Assembly: GCA_007050895.1 (NCBI GenBank) | Contig: SMYP01000181.1 | Location: 4,112 to 68,111 of the forward strand | Source: Candidatus Bathyarchaeota archaeon | GTDB lineage: Archaea > Thermoproteota > Bathyarchaeia > Bathyarchaeales > UBA233 | Reading direction: 5' to 3' | DNA length: 64,000 nucleotides | Part shown: positions 8,859 to 16,991 of the stretch, piece after piece | How the letters are laid out: the number at the start of each line of letters is the position of its first letter | How positions within the stretch are numbered: position 1 is the first letter of the stretch | Translations under genes and position numbers: made by a program | The notes under the pieces: generated by a model | The model's input: the letters and a program-made list of their open reading frames with translations, nothing else | Database searches by the model: none | What the model was told of the DNA's origin: nothing

Positions 8859-8999
8859 GTGCCTCCCGCTGCCTCCGCACCCTGCTCGTGGAGCCAGGGC
8901 TCTGGGGCCTGGAGCTCGGATACAAACATTTTTGTGTACATATGGCCTACGCAAGGGAACGTGGAGCCTGCTGGTGGAAGGCCCGGGCCCCGGGATGGG

Positions 9000-10772
9000 A
9001 TGCGCAGCGGGAGGCGTGAAGCCGACCGGTCGTTGGTCCACGTGCTGGTCCTTTCAGCCCTGGCCCTCTCGCTCCTGGCGCCCATGGGGGTCGCCGCGGA
9101 GCCCATCGCCGAGGCCGGTCCCGACATCCAGGACCACACCGGTCGTCCCGTCGTCTTCGAGGGCTTCGGCACCCCCGACGCGACCCAGAGGATCATCCTG
9201 TACGAGTGGGACTTCGACGGGGACGGGGTCTACGACTGGAACTCCACCCACACGGGCATGTGCACCCACAAGTACTGGGAGAAGGGGGACTTCAACGCCA
9301 CCCTGCGGGTGACCCAGTTCAACTCCTCAGACCAGCGCCTGCTGGTCGACACCGATACCACCAGGGTGAGGATCATCAGCGGCCAGCCCGTGGGCCATAT
9401 CAGGTCGACCAGCAGCGCCCAGGTCGAGGAGCCGTACCGGTTCGAGTCGGATTTCTACGATCCCGACGGGGGGCTCCTGGAGTACGAGTGGAGCATCGAG
9501 GGGGCGTTGGTCTCCACCGACAAGTCCTTCAAGCACACCTTCGACGAGCTGGGCAAGTACAACGTGACCTTGTGGGTGACCGACGACGAGGGCGAGTCCA
9601 CCCACGAGACCATCTTCATCGACGTCCGCGAGCACGTGGAGACGCAGCGGGACATGGACGACCTCTACGTCATAATCGGCGTGGTGCTGGCCTTCTTCGT
9701 GATTGCCGTGCTGGCCTACGCGGGCATCCTGCGGGGCCACAGACAGGGTGCCGCCGAGCGCCCCGAGGAGGCCGGACCACGGGAAGCCCCCATCGTCACC
9801 GAGGCCAGCCTGACGGACCGGCAGCCAGAGCCCACCCCCAGGAAGAAACCGAAGGTGGTCAGGCCCGAGCGGGTCGTGGTCTCTCCGGAGAAGGCGAAGG
9901 ACAAGGGACTGGCCGTGGCGGCGGCCCCCGACCGTCTGCCGTGCCCCGAGTGCGGGACCATCCTGGTGGAGGAGGGCACGTGCGCCTTCTGCGCCTCCAA
10001 CGAGGCCATCGACGAGGTGGAGAAGCACATCCGGGGACTCCAGGAGGACGGCTACATCCTGGCCAAGGCCGACGAGGAGCTGGAGACGGCGAAGGCGGAG
10101 CTCCACGTGAAGAACTTCACGAAGGTGGAGTCCTCCCTGGCCAACGCCCGGGCCCTCCTGGACGAGGCGGTCCGCGAGCACGAGCGTTGCCTGACCCTCC
10201 TGACGTTGGTCGAGGAGCTCATCGGCGAGGCCAGGGACCGGGACCTGGACGTGTCGAAGGCCACCAACCTGCTCAAGCTATCCAGGTCCTTCATGAAGTC
10301 CGGCAAGTACCCCAAGGCCATCTACTACGCCGAGAGGAGCCGCGACTTCCTGCTCGACACCCTGGAACCCTTCGACCTGGACCGGTACTTCTGCGACCAC
10401 TGCAGGGGCGAGGTGGAGGAGGCGGACAACCTCTGCCCCCACTGCGCCAAGGAGATCGAGAGCGGGCTCATCAAACGTGCCAAGCGGGAGCTGGCGGAGC
10501 TCAAGCACCGCTTCGACGGCATCGCCCGGGACCACGAGCAGCACACCCCCATCGCCGCCCAGCTGGAGAAGGCGGACGAGCACGTGGCCAGCAGGTCGGC
10601 CTCCGCGGCCCGGGAGCACATCCAGATGGCCCGCGACATGCTCGACGCCGTCGAGGGCCCGGACGAGGGGGAGGGAGGGCCGGACGACGCACCCTCCGAG
10701 GAGGGGCCCGGGGAGGAGGAGGACCACGAGGAGGATGAGGCCGAGGGCCCGGGACCCGAGAAGGGGGAGTGA
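9000..10772 (+). CDS. PKD-domain membrane protein with two cytoplasmic zinc ribbons and coiled coil
   Basis: 590 aa from ATG 9000. A signal peptide (about 10-33) leads to two extracellular PKD-like domains (LYEWDFDGDG; LEYEWSIEG). One transmembrane helix spans 222-244. The cytoplasmic part has a first zinc ribbon (CPECG...CAFC, 315-331), a long helical region (340-460) and a second zinc ribbon (CDHCRG...CPHC, 465-482), followed by more helix and a very acidic tail. The frame is open back to 8859, but the residues before Met 9000 do not look like a protein start. First gene of a six-gene forward cluster. It could link an outside contact to a cytoplasmic assembly; no function is known. Confidence 0.85.
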   Translation: MRSGRREADRSLVHVLVLSALALSLLAPMGVAAEPIAEAGPDIQDHTGRPVVFEGFGTPDATQRIILYEWDFDGDGVYDWNSTHTGMCTHKYWEKGDFNATLRVTQFNSSDQRLLVDTDTTRVRIISGQPVGHIRSTSSAQVEEPYRFESDFYDPDGGLLEYEWSIEGALVSTDKSFKHTFDELGKYNVTLWVTDDEGESTHETIFIDVREHVETQRDMDDLYVIIGVVLAFFVIAVLAYAGILRGHRQGAAERPEEAGPREAPIVTEASLTDRQPEPTPRKKPKVVRPERVVVSPEKAKDKGLAVAAAPDRLPCPECGTILVEEGTCAFCASNEAIDEVEKHIRGLQEDGYILAKADEELETAKAELHVKNFTKVESSLANARALLDEAVREHERCLTLLTLVEELIGEARDRDLDVSKATNLLKLSRSFMKSGKYPKAIYYAERSRDFLLDTLEPFDLDRYFCDHCRGEVEEADNLCPHCAKEIESGLIKRAKRELAELKHRFDGIARDHEQHTPIAAQLEKADEHVASRSASAAREHIQMARDMLDAVEGPDEGEGGPDDAPSEEGPGEEEDHEEDEAEGPGPEKGE

Positions 10773-10815
10773 GCTCCCCGCAAACGTTTTACCGAAGGCC
10801 GCCCATGGCCGGCAC

Positions 10816-10980
10816 ATGGTGGACCTGGTGGGCCTGGCCCTTCTGATAGGGGTGCTCGCGTCGGGCACCTTCCTCATGCACTCGATGCAGGTGTCCAGGT
10901 CCATCCCCCGCGTCAGGTTCGCCGCCGTCGTCAGCCTGCTGTTCATGATCGGCCTCATCTACTGGATGGGGTGGGGGTGA
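10816..10980 (+). CDS. 54-aa two-helix membrane micro-protein
   Basis: Two hydrophobic helices (VDLVGLALLIGVLASGTFLM and FAAVVSLLFMIGLIYWMGWG) joined by a short basic loop. A TATA-like CGTTTTA near 10788 lies the right distance upstream for a leaderless message from this ATG. The next gene begins 4 nt after its stop. Its conservation is unknown, but the two clean helices and tight spacing argue that it is real. Confidence 0.6.
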   Translation: MVDLVGLALLIGVLASGTFLMHSMQVSRSIPRVRFAAVVSLLFMIGLIYWMGWG

Positions 10981-10984
10981 TGGC

Positions 10985-11455
10985 GTGAGCAAGATGCTCA
11001 AGCGGATGCCATGGGACGGTGGAGGGACCGACACCAGCCCGAGGACGCCCATGAGGATCCAGGACCTGCCCGAGGAGCAGCGCCACCTCCTCCTGATGAC
11101 GCCCCGGAGGAACCCCAACGTGACGTGGGAGGAGGACGAGGAGACGGGCCTGGTGACCATCATATTCCCCAAGAACCTCACCTCCGTGGAGCGCGCCCTG
11201 GGCAAGGTCTTCAAGCCCGTCCCCGAGCTGCGGAGGCCGCTGGACGCGCCGGGCTCGTTCATCTGGCTCATGTGCGACGGCGAGACAAACATCGCCACCA
11301 TCTGCACCGCCGTGGACGACGCCTTCAAGGAGTCGATGGAGCCTGTGCTCAAGCGGGTGGTGGGGTTCCTGGAGATCCTGGCCAAGCGGGGACTCGTGTA
11401 CGTGGGAGATGTACCGAATGAGGATGAAGGTGAAGGTGGAGAAGAAGGAGCCTGA
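10985..11455 (+). CDS. PqqD-like (RRE fold) protein
   Basis: 156 aa. After a charged N-terminal extension, residues about 75-143 follow the PqqD pattern: RRPLDAPGSFIWLMCDGETN, then helices ending FLEILAKRGLVYV. PqqD-like winged-helix domains bind leader peptides for RiPP maturases or act as small adaptors. No radical SAM enzyme or other maturase is in this window, so a classical peptide-modification role cannot be claimed. Start is GTG at 10985, 4 nt after the micro-protein stop. The end overlaps the next gene by about 38 nt. Confidence 0.78.
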   Translation: MSKMLKRMPWDGGGTDTSPRTPMRIQDLPEEQRHLLLMTPRRNPNVTWEEDEETGLVTIIFPKNLTSVERALGKVFKPVPELRRPLDAPGSFIWLMCDGETNIATICTAVDDAFKESMEPVLKRVVGFLEILAKRGLVYVGDVPNEDEGEGGEEGA

Positions 11456-11627
11456 GGACGTGGTGACGGCCCTGGTGTGCCCCCACTGCAGGGGGACCCA
11501 GATCGATTACGAGCTCGGCCTCCTGGCCGGCCGCAAGTACCGGTGCCTGGAGTGCGGCTACATCGGCGCCTTCGTCCTGGAGCGCAAGGTGGTCGTGGGC
11601 GAGGACGAGACCGTCGAGGAGCTGTAG
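11418..11627 (+). CDS. small zinc-ribbon protein
   Basis: About 69 aa with one treble of paired cysteines, CPHCRG and CLECGY, 20 residues apart: a zinc ribbon. It overlaps the end of the PqqD-like gene in another frame. The ATG at 11418 has GGGAG nine nt upstream (11404-11408); ATG 11409 or a later GTG at 11460 are alternatives. Zinc ribbons of this size are often nucleic-acid or protein adaptors. Its place in the cluster is the only functional clue. Confidence 0.78.
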   Translation: MRMKVKVEKKEPEDVVTALVCPHCRGTQIDYELGLLAGRKYRCLECGYIGAFVLERKVVVGEDETVEEL

Positions 11628-11688
11628 GGCGGCCCTGACCGAACCCTTTAGTATCCCATCACCAATCACCCCCAGTCGGTGAGTCCAG

Positions 11689-14277
11689 TTGTTGCTCAAC
11701 CTCTTCCAGGTCCGGCTGAGGGCCAAGGACGCCCCCGAGGGTCACGTCGCCGAGGGCACCGTGAGGGCCGAGCCAGGGGAGGTCCACCCGGGGGAGGGTA
11801 CCCAGGTGGTCGTCGACCTCGCCTTCCCCGAGGGGGGCCCCCCGGGGTCCATCGACGTCAAGGTCTCGCCCCCAGAGGACTTCACCACCGGCAAGGCAGA
11901 GATCGTCATCCGTGAGGACGGGGCGACGGTGACCATCCCCGCGGAGACCCACGAGGAGGTGGAGCTGGGCACATACTACCTCCAGGTGGTCTACTCCGAC
12001 GACGCCCGCGAGCACTTCGAGGCGGAGGCCCCGCTGGAGGTCAAGCGCCACTGGGTCCGCGTGGGCTCCGTCGTCGTCACCCCGGCCCGGGTGTCCCCCG
12101 GTGACCCAGTGGACGTGGCGGTGACCATGGCCTTCGAGGGCGGCGCCCGGGTCCGGGGCCACGTCAGGGGCCGGCTGGTCCCCGAGGACTGGGACGGAGA
12201 GGAGGAGCACGCCATCAAGCTGCCCAGGGAGCGCAGCTCGGTGACCGAGGAGCGGGAGCAGGTCTGGCACGTCCGGCTGCCCAGGAGCGCCCTCCACGGC
12301 GCGTACCACGCCGACGTGGAGTTCTCCTCCCAGGAGGGCACCGCGCGCCGGCGGGCGCGTGACGTCATGCTCCTTGTGCCCCCCTACGGCATCGACGCCG
12401 GTGAGCCCGTCATCGAGCCCGAGCTGTTGGCGCCCGGCGACCCCGTCACCATCACCACCCACACCGAGAACGTGGGCCGGGAGCCCCTGGAGCTGACCGT
12501 GGGCGGCGAGATGGTCCCCGAGGTCGGTGGAGCGGCGCTCCCCCTGGAGGAGCGGACGCTGACCCTACTCCCGGGAGAGGCACGCGACGTGACGTGGAGC
12601 ATCAGCTCCCCCGAGCGCCACGGACGATGGCTGGTGAGGCTGAGGGCCAGGACCGAAAGGACCGAGGGCGCCGACCCGGACCAGGTCGTCATGGACGTCA
12701 GGCCCCCCAACAGGGTGCACGTGGTGGGGGCGGTCCCCTCCCGTCCATGGGCCTCGCCGGGGGAGTCGGTGGACGTCTCCCTCAGGCTCATGGACGACGG
12801 TTCCAGGCCGGGTTCGGAGGCAGCCATCGAGGTCTCCCTCGAGGGAGAGGCAGGGGAGACCAGCACGACGGACTGGAGGGGCTGGATAGGTCCGGAGGTG
12901 GGTGACGCCCGGGTGACGGTCACCGTCCCGGGCCCCGGGCCCGGTGGCGAGGGGGAGACCTCCCACCGGTTCTCCATCCTCGTGCGGGGCACCGACGGCG
13001 CCGAGCTGCTCAAGGTGCCCAGCGCGATAGCCGTGCGCAAGCGGGTCCGGATCGTCCCCAGGGTGGTGAAGGCGCAGTCCGACCCGACCCGGGTCGGGGA
13101 CGCCCTGCTGCCGGGGGAGAGGGTCGCACAGACCCACGACGCTGGCGAACTGACCGTCATGGAGCTGTCCAGCGGGTGCCGCATGTACGCCCGCGGCGAC
13201 CAGGTGGTGGGGGTCGACGAGGACCAGCCCATGGACGACGAATTCTGGGACGACGCCCTGGACGCCGAGGTCCGGCTCTACACCGACCTGATGAACGGCC
13301 TGGACGCGGCCTCCAAGGCCGCCAGGTCGGAGGCCATCGCCATGAGGGCGGTGGCCGACGCCCTGGGGAAGGGGGACACCGGCGCGTCCGGGCTGGTCAA
13401 GGACACCAGGGAGCTGGCCAGGACGGTCGACCCCGACAAGCGCGCCCGGGGCGTGAGCCCGAGGAGCGGGCCACTGGCACCCCTGGCGGCCTGGCTGGCG
13501 GACCCGTCCGCGCCACCCGCCCGGGGTCGCGACGTCGTCAGCGACCTGCGGCAGCAGGCCTCCTCGGGGGAGCGCGCCACGGACCGGGCGGAGGCCACGG
13601 CGGCCGCCGGGGCGGCGGCCAGGACGGCCGCGGACCACCTGGAGAGGCTGGCGGAGCTGATGGAACGGGCCCGCAGCCAGAACAGGCTGGGCGCGAGGAA
13701 CCTCAGGGCCATGGCCGGCCTGGTGGCGGCGGTGGGAGTGGCCGAGGTGGAGCACCAGCGCACCCGGGAGGCTGTCGACCCGTGGGTCACCCCGCACCAG
13801 GCCCTGGCAGGGCAGAAGACCGCCCTCCATTCCATGGCCTCCCAGCTGGCCCTCCTGGTCGAGCTGGACGCCCGCCACCGCGTACGGCGCAGCGCGGGGG
13901 AGGCCAACACGCGCCAGCGGGCGTCCCAGGCCGCCGTCGCCCGGGACCTGGAGGTGACGGTGGAGGAGGGGGACGGGCACTCGGGGGACGCCACGACCCT
14001 GGACCTCCTCCTCGCCAACCGCTCCGGCGTGGACCTGGAGCTGGTGCTCAACGTGGCCCTCCCCTCGGGGGCGTGGGCCGTGCTGGAGCCCCAGGCCCGG
14101 GGGTCCGAGGGACTGGTGTCCGTGGGCCCCGTCCTTGTCCCGTCCCGGGGGCGAGAGACCCTGCACCTGGTGGTCTACGTGCCCACCACCGTCAAGCTGT
14201 CGACCTACACCATACCCATAGAGGTGGTGCCCAGGCCTGGGGACGTGATCCCCGAGCAGGGGGGAGGCAAGGGATGA
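11689..14277 (+). CDS. large beta-rich protein with helical insert, function unknown
   Basis: 862 aa beginning at a TTG with GGTGAG five nt upstream. No signal peptide or membrane segment is visible, so it appears cytoplasmic. The first half consists of successive Ig-like beta segments, each with an xxVxPGDPVxVxV opening (for example near residues 135 and 250). Residues about 540-760 are Ala/Arg-rich helices. The last 90 residues return to a beta domain resembling NEW3/CARDB-type folds (LDLLLANRSGVDLELVL). No enzyme motif is seen. It overlaps the next gene by 4 nt (ATGA), so the two products are probably made together. Confidence 0.8.
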   Translation: MLLNLFQVRLRAKDAPEGHVAEGTVRAEPGEVHPGEGTQVVVDLAFPEGGPPGSIDVKVSPPEDFTTGKAEIVIREDGATVTIPAETHEEVELGTYYLQVVYSDDAREHFEAEAPLEVKRHWVRVGSVVVTPARVSPGDPVDVAVTMAFEGGARVRGHVRGRLVPEDWDGEEEHAIKLPRERSSVTEEREQVWHVRLPRSALHGAYHADVEFSSQEGTARRRARDVMLLVPPYGIDAGEPVIEPELLAPGDPVTITTHTENVGREPLELTVGGEMVPEVGGAALPLEERTLTLLPGEARDVTWSISSPERHGRWLVRLRARTERTEGADPDQVVMDVRPPNRVHVVGAVPSRPWASPGESVDVSLRLMDDGSRPGSEAAIEVSLEGEAGETSTTDWRGWIGPEVGDARVTVTVPGPGPGGEGETSHRFSILVRGTDGAELLKVPSAIAVRKRVRIVPRVVKAQSDPTRVGDALLPGERVAQTHDAGELTVMELSSGCRMYARGDQVVGVDEDQPMDDEFWDDALDAEVRLYTDLMNGLDAASKAARSEAIAMRAVADALGKGDTGASGLVKDTRELARTVDPDKRARGVSPRSGPLAPLAAWLADPSAPPARGRDVVSDLRQQASSGERATDRAEATAAAGAAARTAADHLERLAELMERARSQNRLGARNLRAMAGLVAAVGVAEVEHQRTREAVDPWVTPHQALAGQKTALHSMASQLALLVELDARHRVRRSAGEANTRQRASQAAVARDLEVTVEEGDGHSGDATTLDLLLANRSGVDLELVLNVALPSGAWAVLEPQARGSEGLVSVGPVLVPSRGRETLHLVVYVPTTVKLSTYTIPIEVVPRPGDVIPEQGGGKG

Positions 14278-15458
14278 CGCGGACCAAGGCGCCCGCTCCC
14301 GAGGCACAGCTGGCGGGCCTGCTCCAGGCGGTGGACCTGATGAGGGCGGGAAAGCCCCTCCCCGAGGGCGCCCCCGACCGCAAGGCCCTGGACAAGGCCT
14401 TCCACAAGGGCTGGCTGATCCTCTCCCGCGCCTCCAGGCTGGTCGGGGCCGACCCGGCCACGCTCGCCAGGGCGTCGCGGGATTGCCCCATCGTCCAGGT
14501 GTCGGACGCGGAGCCGCCGCGCCTGCTGGGCCTCATCAGGCGGAAGCCCGAGCCCGCCGCCCGCTGGACCCCCGACGCGGACGTGGAGGCCATGTTCCAC
14601 CGTGACCCCGTCTCCCTGGCCAAGTGCGCCACGGGCCACCAGGCCCTGGCGACCCGGGTGCTGCCGCTGGCCTCGGCGACGCGCAGCGGCTCGGTGCCCG
14701 GCAAGCTCCGCAGGCCCCCCAAGGGACAGCGGTACATGCCTCCCACCCCCTCCCGGGAGGCCCTCCTGAACAGGGTCGACAGGTCCCTGGTGGAACGGTA
14801 CGCCAACGAGGAGGCGGGGGAGGAGCGCAGGCGCAGGCCCCCCAGGTCGCCGCTGAGGTTCTCCGACGGCCACCCGGCCAAGGACCTCTCCTCGGCCATG
14901 AGGCTGCTTGTCTCCGCCGACGCCGGAGAGGTGGCGGACCGCATGCGCAACGGCACCCTGGCGGGCTGGTTCAGGGAGGAGGCGGGCGAGACGGACCTGG
15001 CCGCGGTGGTGGACGCTGCCGCCCACGCCGCCAGCGAGCGTCGGTCCGACGCGGAGGAGACCCGGGCCCTCCTCCTGAGATACATACGGCGCACACCGAT
15101 AGGTGCCGACCTGGAGAGGGAACTGGTGGAGCCCATGGCCGAGGCCCTCCGCTCAAGGGACGGCGCGCTGGTGGCCGCCACCGCCGAGGCGCTGCTCCTC
15201 CTGGACGCCGACCTGGCGGCGTCGGAGCTCTCCGCGGCCCTCTTCGAGACGGAGGTCACTGGCCGCCCCGCCGTCCTGCAGGCGCTGGGCGAGACGGGCT
15301 CACCCCGGGCCGTGGCAGCGCTGGAGAGGCTGGCCAAGGCCGCAACCCGTGCCGAGGACCGGGAGGGTGCCATGGCCGCGCTGCGCCAGCTGGCCTCCGA
15401 GGGCGCCGCCCGCGACGTGGCCTCCGCGGCCCTGGAGCGGCTCGGCCTGGACGCGTGA
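14274..15458 (+). CDS. HEAT-like helical repeat protein
   Basis: 394 aa. The ATG overlaps the upstream stop as ATGA and GGGGGAGG precedes it, which fixes the start. The N-terminal half is basic and of no known family. The C-terminal part (about 200-394) is built of short Ala/Leu-rich helix pairs such as PAVLQALGETGSPRAVAALE, typical of HEAT or PBS-lyase-like repeats that act as scaffolds. Last gene of the forward cluster; it converges on the nuo-like operon with a 16-bp gap. Confidence 0.78.
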   Translation: MTRTKAPAPEAQLAGLLQAVDLMRAGKPLPEGAPDRKALDKAFHKGWLILSRASRLVGADPATLARASRDCPIVQVSDAEPPRLLGLIRRKPEPAARWTPDADVEAMFHRDPVSLAKCATGHQALATRVLPLASATRSGSVPGKLRRPPKGQRYMPPTPSREALLNRVDRSLVERYANEEAGEERRRRPPRSPLRFSDGHPAKDLSSAMRLLVSADAGEVADRMRNGTLAGWFREEAGETDLAAVVDAAAHAASERRSDAEETRALLLRYIRRTPIGADLERELVEPMAEALRSRDGALVAATAEALLLLDADLAASELSAALFETEVTGRPAVLQALGETGSPRAVAALERLAKAATRAEDREGAMAALRQLASEGAARDVASAALERLGLDA

Positions 15459-15474
15459 GTCGCCCTCCTCGGGC

Positions 15475-15966
15475 TCAACCCCCGCCCCTTCCATCCCCTT
15501 CGCGTCGGGACAGTCCCCGGACCCTGTCCTCAAGGAGGGCCTCCGGCGACCTCCATCGGACACCGTTCTCCGCGACCGACAGCCTGTAGAGGCTCGAGGG
15601 AGCGGGACCCACCGGGACCTCCGCGGGTGGTGAACCGTCCAGCACCAGGTCGTCCCGGGACAGGGCGGCCAGCTCCCGCGGGCCCCCCAGGGTTATTGCG
15701 CCCGGACGGCAGGTGTCCACGCACAGGCCGCAACGGACGCAGGTCCCCGCGTCAACGTGGGGGGCTCCCGCGTCCTCCTCCATGGCTATGGACGCCGAGG
15801 GGCAGACGGATACGCAGTCCCCGCACCGGTTGCAGGCGGCGGCATCGAAGGCGGGCACGCCCCTGGCGGGGCCCTCGTGAACGAGCCGCTCACCAGGCCA
15901 CGCGACGGTGGACACGACCCTGCCCATGGACATGGCCAGCAGGCGCAGCACGGGGGGCGACCTCAC
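15475..15966 (-). CDS. NuoI-like 2x[4Fe-4S] ferredoxin subunit
   Basis: 163 aa. Two tetranuclear cluster motifs, CNRCGDCVSVCP and CVRCGLCVDTCRP, match NuoI/EchF/HycF, the subunit that passes electrons along the peripheral arm of complex I and group 4 hydrogenases. The GTG start overlaps the nuoH-like stop as GTGA. The region after the clusters (about 95-163) is longer than in a minimal ferredoxin and is unrecognised. Final gene of the five-gene operon. Confidence 0.9.
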   Translation of the reverse strand: MRSPPVLRLLAMSMGRVVSTVAWPGERLVHEGPARGVPAFDAAACNRCGDCVSVCPSASIAMEEDAGAPHVDAGTCVRCGLCVDTCRPGAITLGGPRELAALSRDDLVLDGSPPAEVPVGPAPSSLYRLSVAENGVRWRSPEALLEDRVRGLSRREGDGRGGG

Positions 15967-16991
15967 GCCACCACCTCCAGCAGCAGGGCGATGACCACCA
16001 GGTTGAGGGTGGCCAGCGGGAGGTACCGCGTCCTGACCGCCCCGGCCCTCTCCATCGGCCGTCCCAGGGGCAGGGCGCCCGCCACCATCGAGGTGAAGGC
16101 CACGAGAACGAAGGCCTTCACCAGGGTCCACCAGGCCCCGTCGGCCAGCGGCCCCGACCAACCACCCAGGAACACCAGGGTGGCCAGTACGGAAAGGGCG
16201 TAGTACCTGGCGGCGACCGTGAAAAGCCCCACGGCCTTGTGGGGCCCGGGCCATGAACGCCGGGTGATCCCCGAGGCTCGCGCGCGCACCAGCCGGTCCG
16301 ACTCCCAGGCCATCACCGCCATGATCAGCAGGAACCCCAAGGGGCTGAGGAGCAGGCCCCAGCCCGAGCCCTCCTGCAGCTCAACCATCCCGACGGTGCT
16401 CCCGGTCCCGGCCACCAACAGCATCGAGGCCACCGCCAGAATCATGACGGCACCCGTCCCCACCCCCTCGGCCAGCTCGGCATGCCTCCTGCCGGCTGGT
16501 GCTGCTGCAGCCATCGGCAGCGGTGAGAGTGCCAGTAGGGCGGATGCCGCCACCAGGCCCCACTCCGGGTCCGCCAGCTTGGCCCACCCGTCCAGGGGGA
16601 GCATCGCCAGCGCCGCGACGACCAGGGCCCCCGAGACCCCGGCGGGCAGCGCCGAGGGCACGCCGTCGCGCTTCCTGAGGAAGAGCTTGAGCCAGTCCGC
16701 GGCCCCCTGCAGCAGTCCCCCCGTCCCCACAGCCCGGGGTCCCGTCCGTCCCTGGACGCGGGCGCGGACACGGCGGTCGATCCAGCCGGCCACGCCGCCG
16801 GTGACCACCGTCCACAGGAGCAGCACCACCGCCGCCAACAGCGCCGCCAGGTACGCGTCCGCCACGTCCATCAGCCACGAGACCAGGCGGTCGAGAAGGC
16901 CGTCCCGGAGGCCCATCCACCCGAGGACCCGCAGGACGCCGTCGAGGAACCAGTGAACGAACCCCAGGAAGAGGTCGAAAAGGTCGCTCAC
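15963..16991 (-). CDS. NuoH-like membrane subunit of complex-I-like enzyme
   Basis: About 342 aa with roughly eight hydrophobic helices. The cytoplasmic loop RRVRARVQGRTGPRAVG followed by LLQGAADWLKLFLRK is the NuoH/EchB signature. This subunit joins the peripheral arm to the membrane and helps form the proton path. GTG at 16991 overlaps the upstream stop (GTGA) and has GGGGGGTG six nt before it; an in-frame GTG at 17000 would add three residues. Confidence 0.9.
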   Translation of the reverse strand: MSDLFDLFLGFVHWFLDGVLRVLGWMGLRDGLLDRLVSWLMDVADAYLAALLAAVVLLLWTVVTGGVAGWIDRRVRARVQGRTGPRAVGTGGLLQGAADWLKLFLRKRDGVPSALPAGVSGALVVAALAMLPLDGWAKLADPEWGLVAASALLALSPLPMAAAAPAGRRHAELAEGVGTGAVMILAVASMLLVAGTGSTVGMVELQEGSGWGLLLSPLGFLLIMAVMAWESDRLVRARASGITRRSWPGPHKAVGLFTVAARYYALSVLATLVFLGGWSGPLADGAWWTLVKAFVLVAFTSMVAGALPLGRPMERAGAVRTRYLPLATLNLVVIALLLEVVA

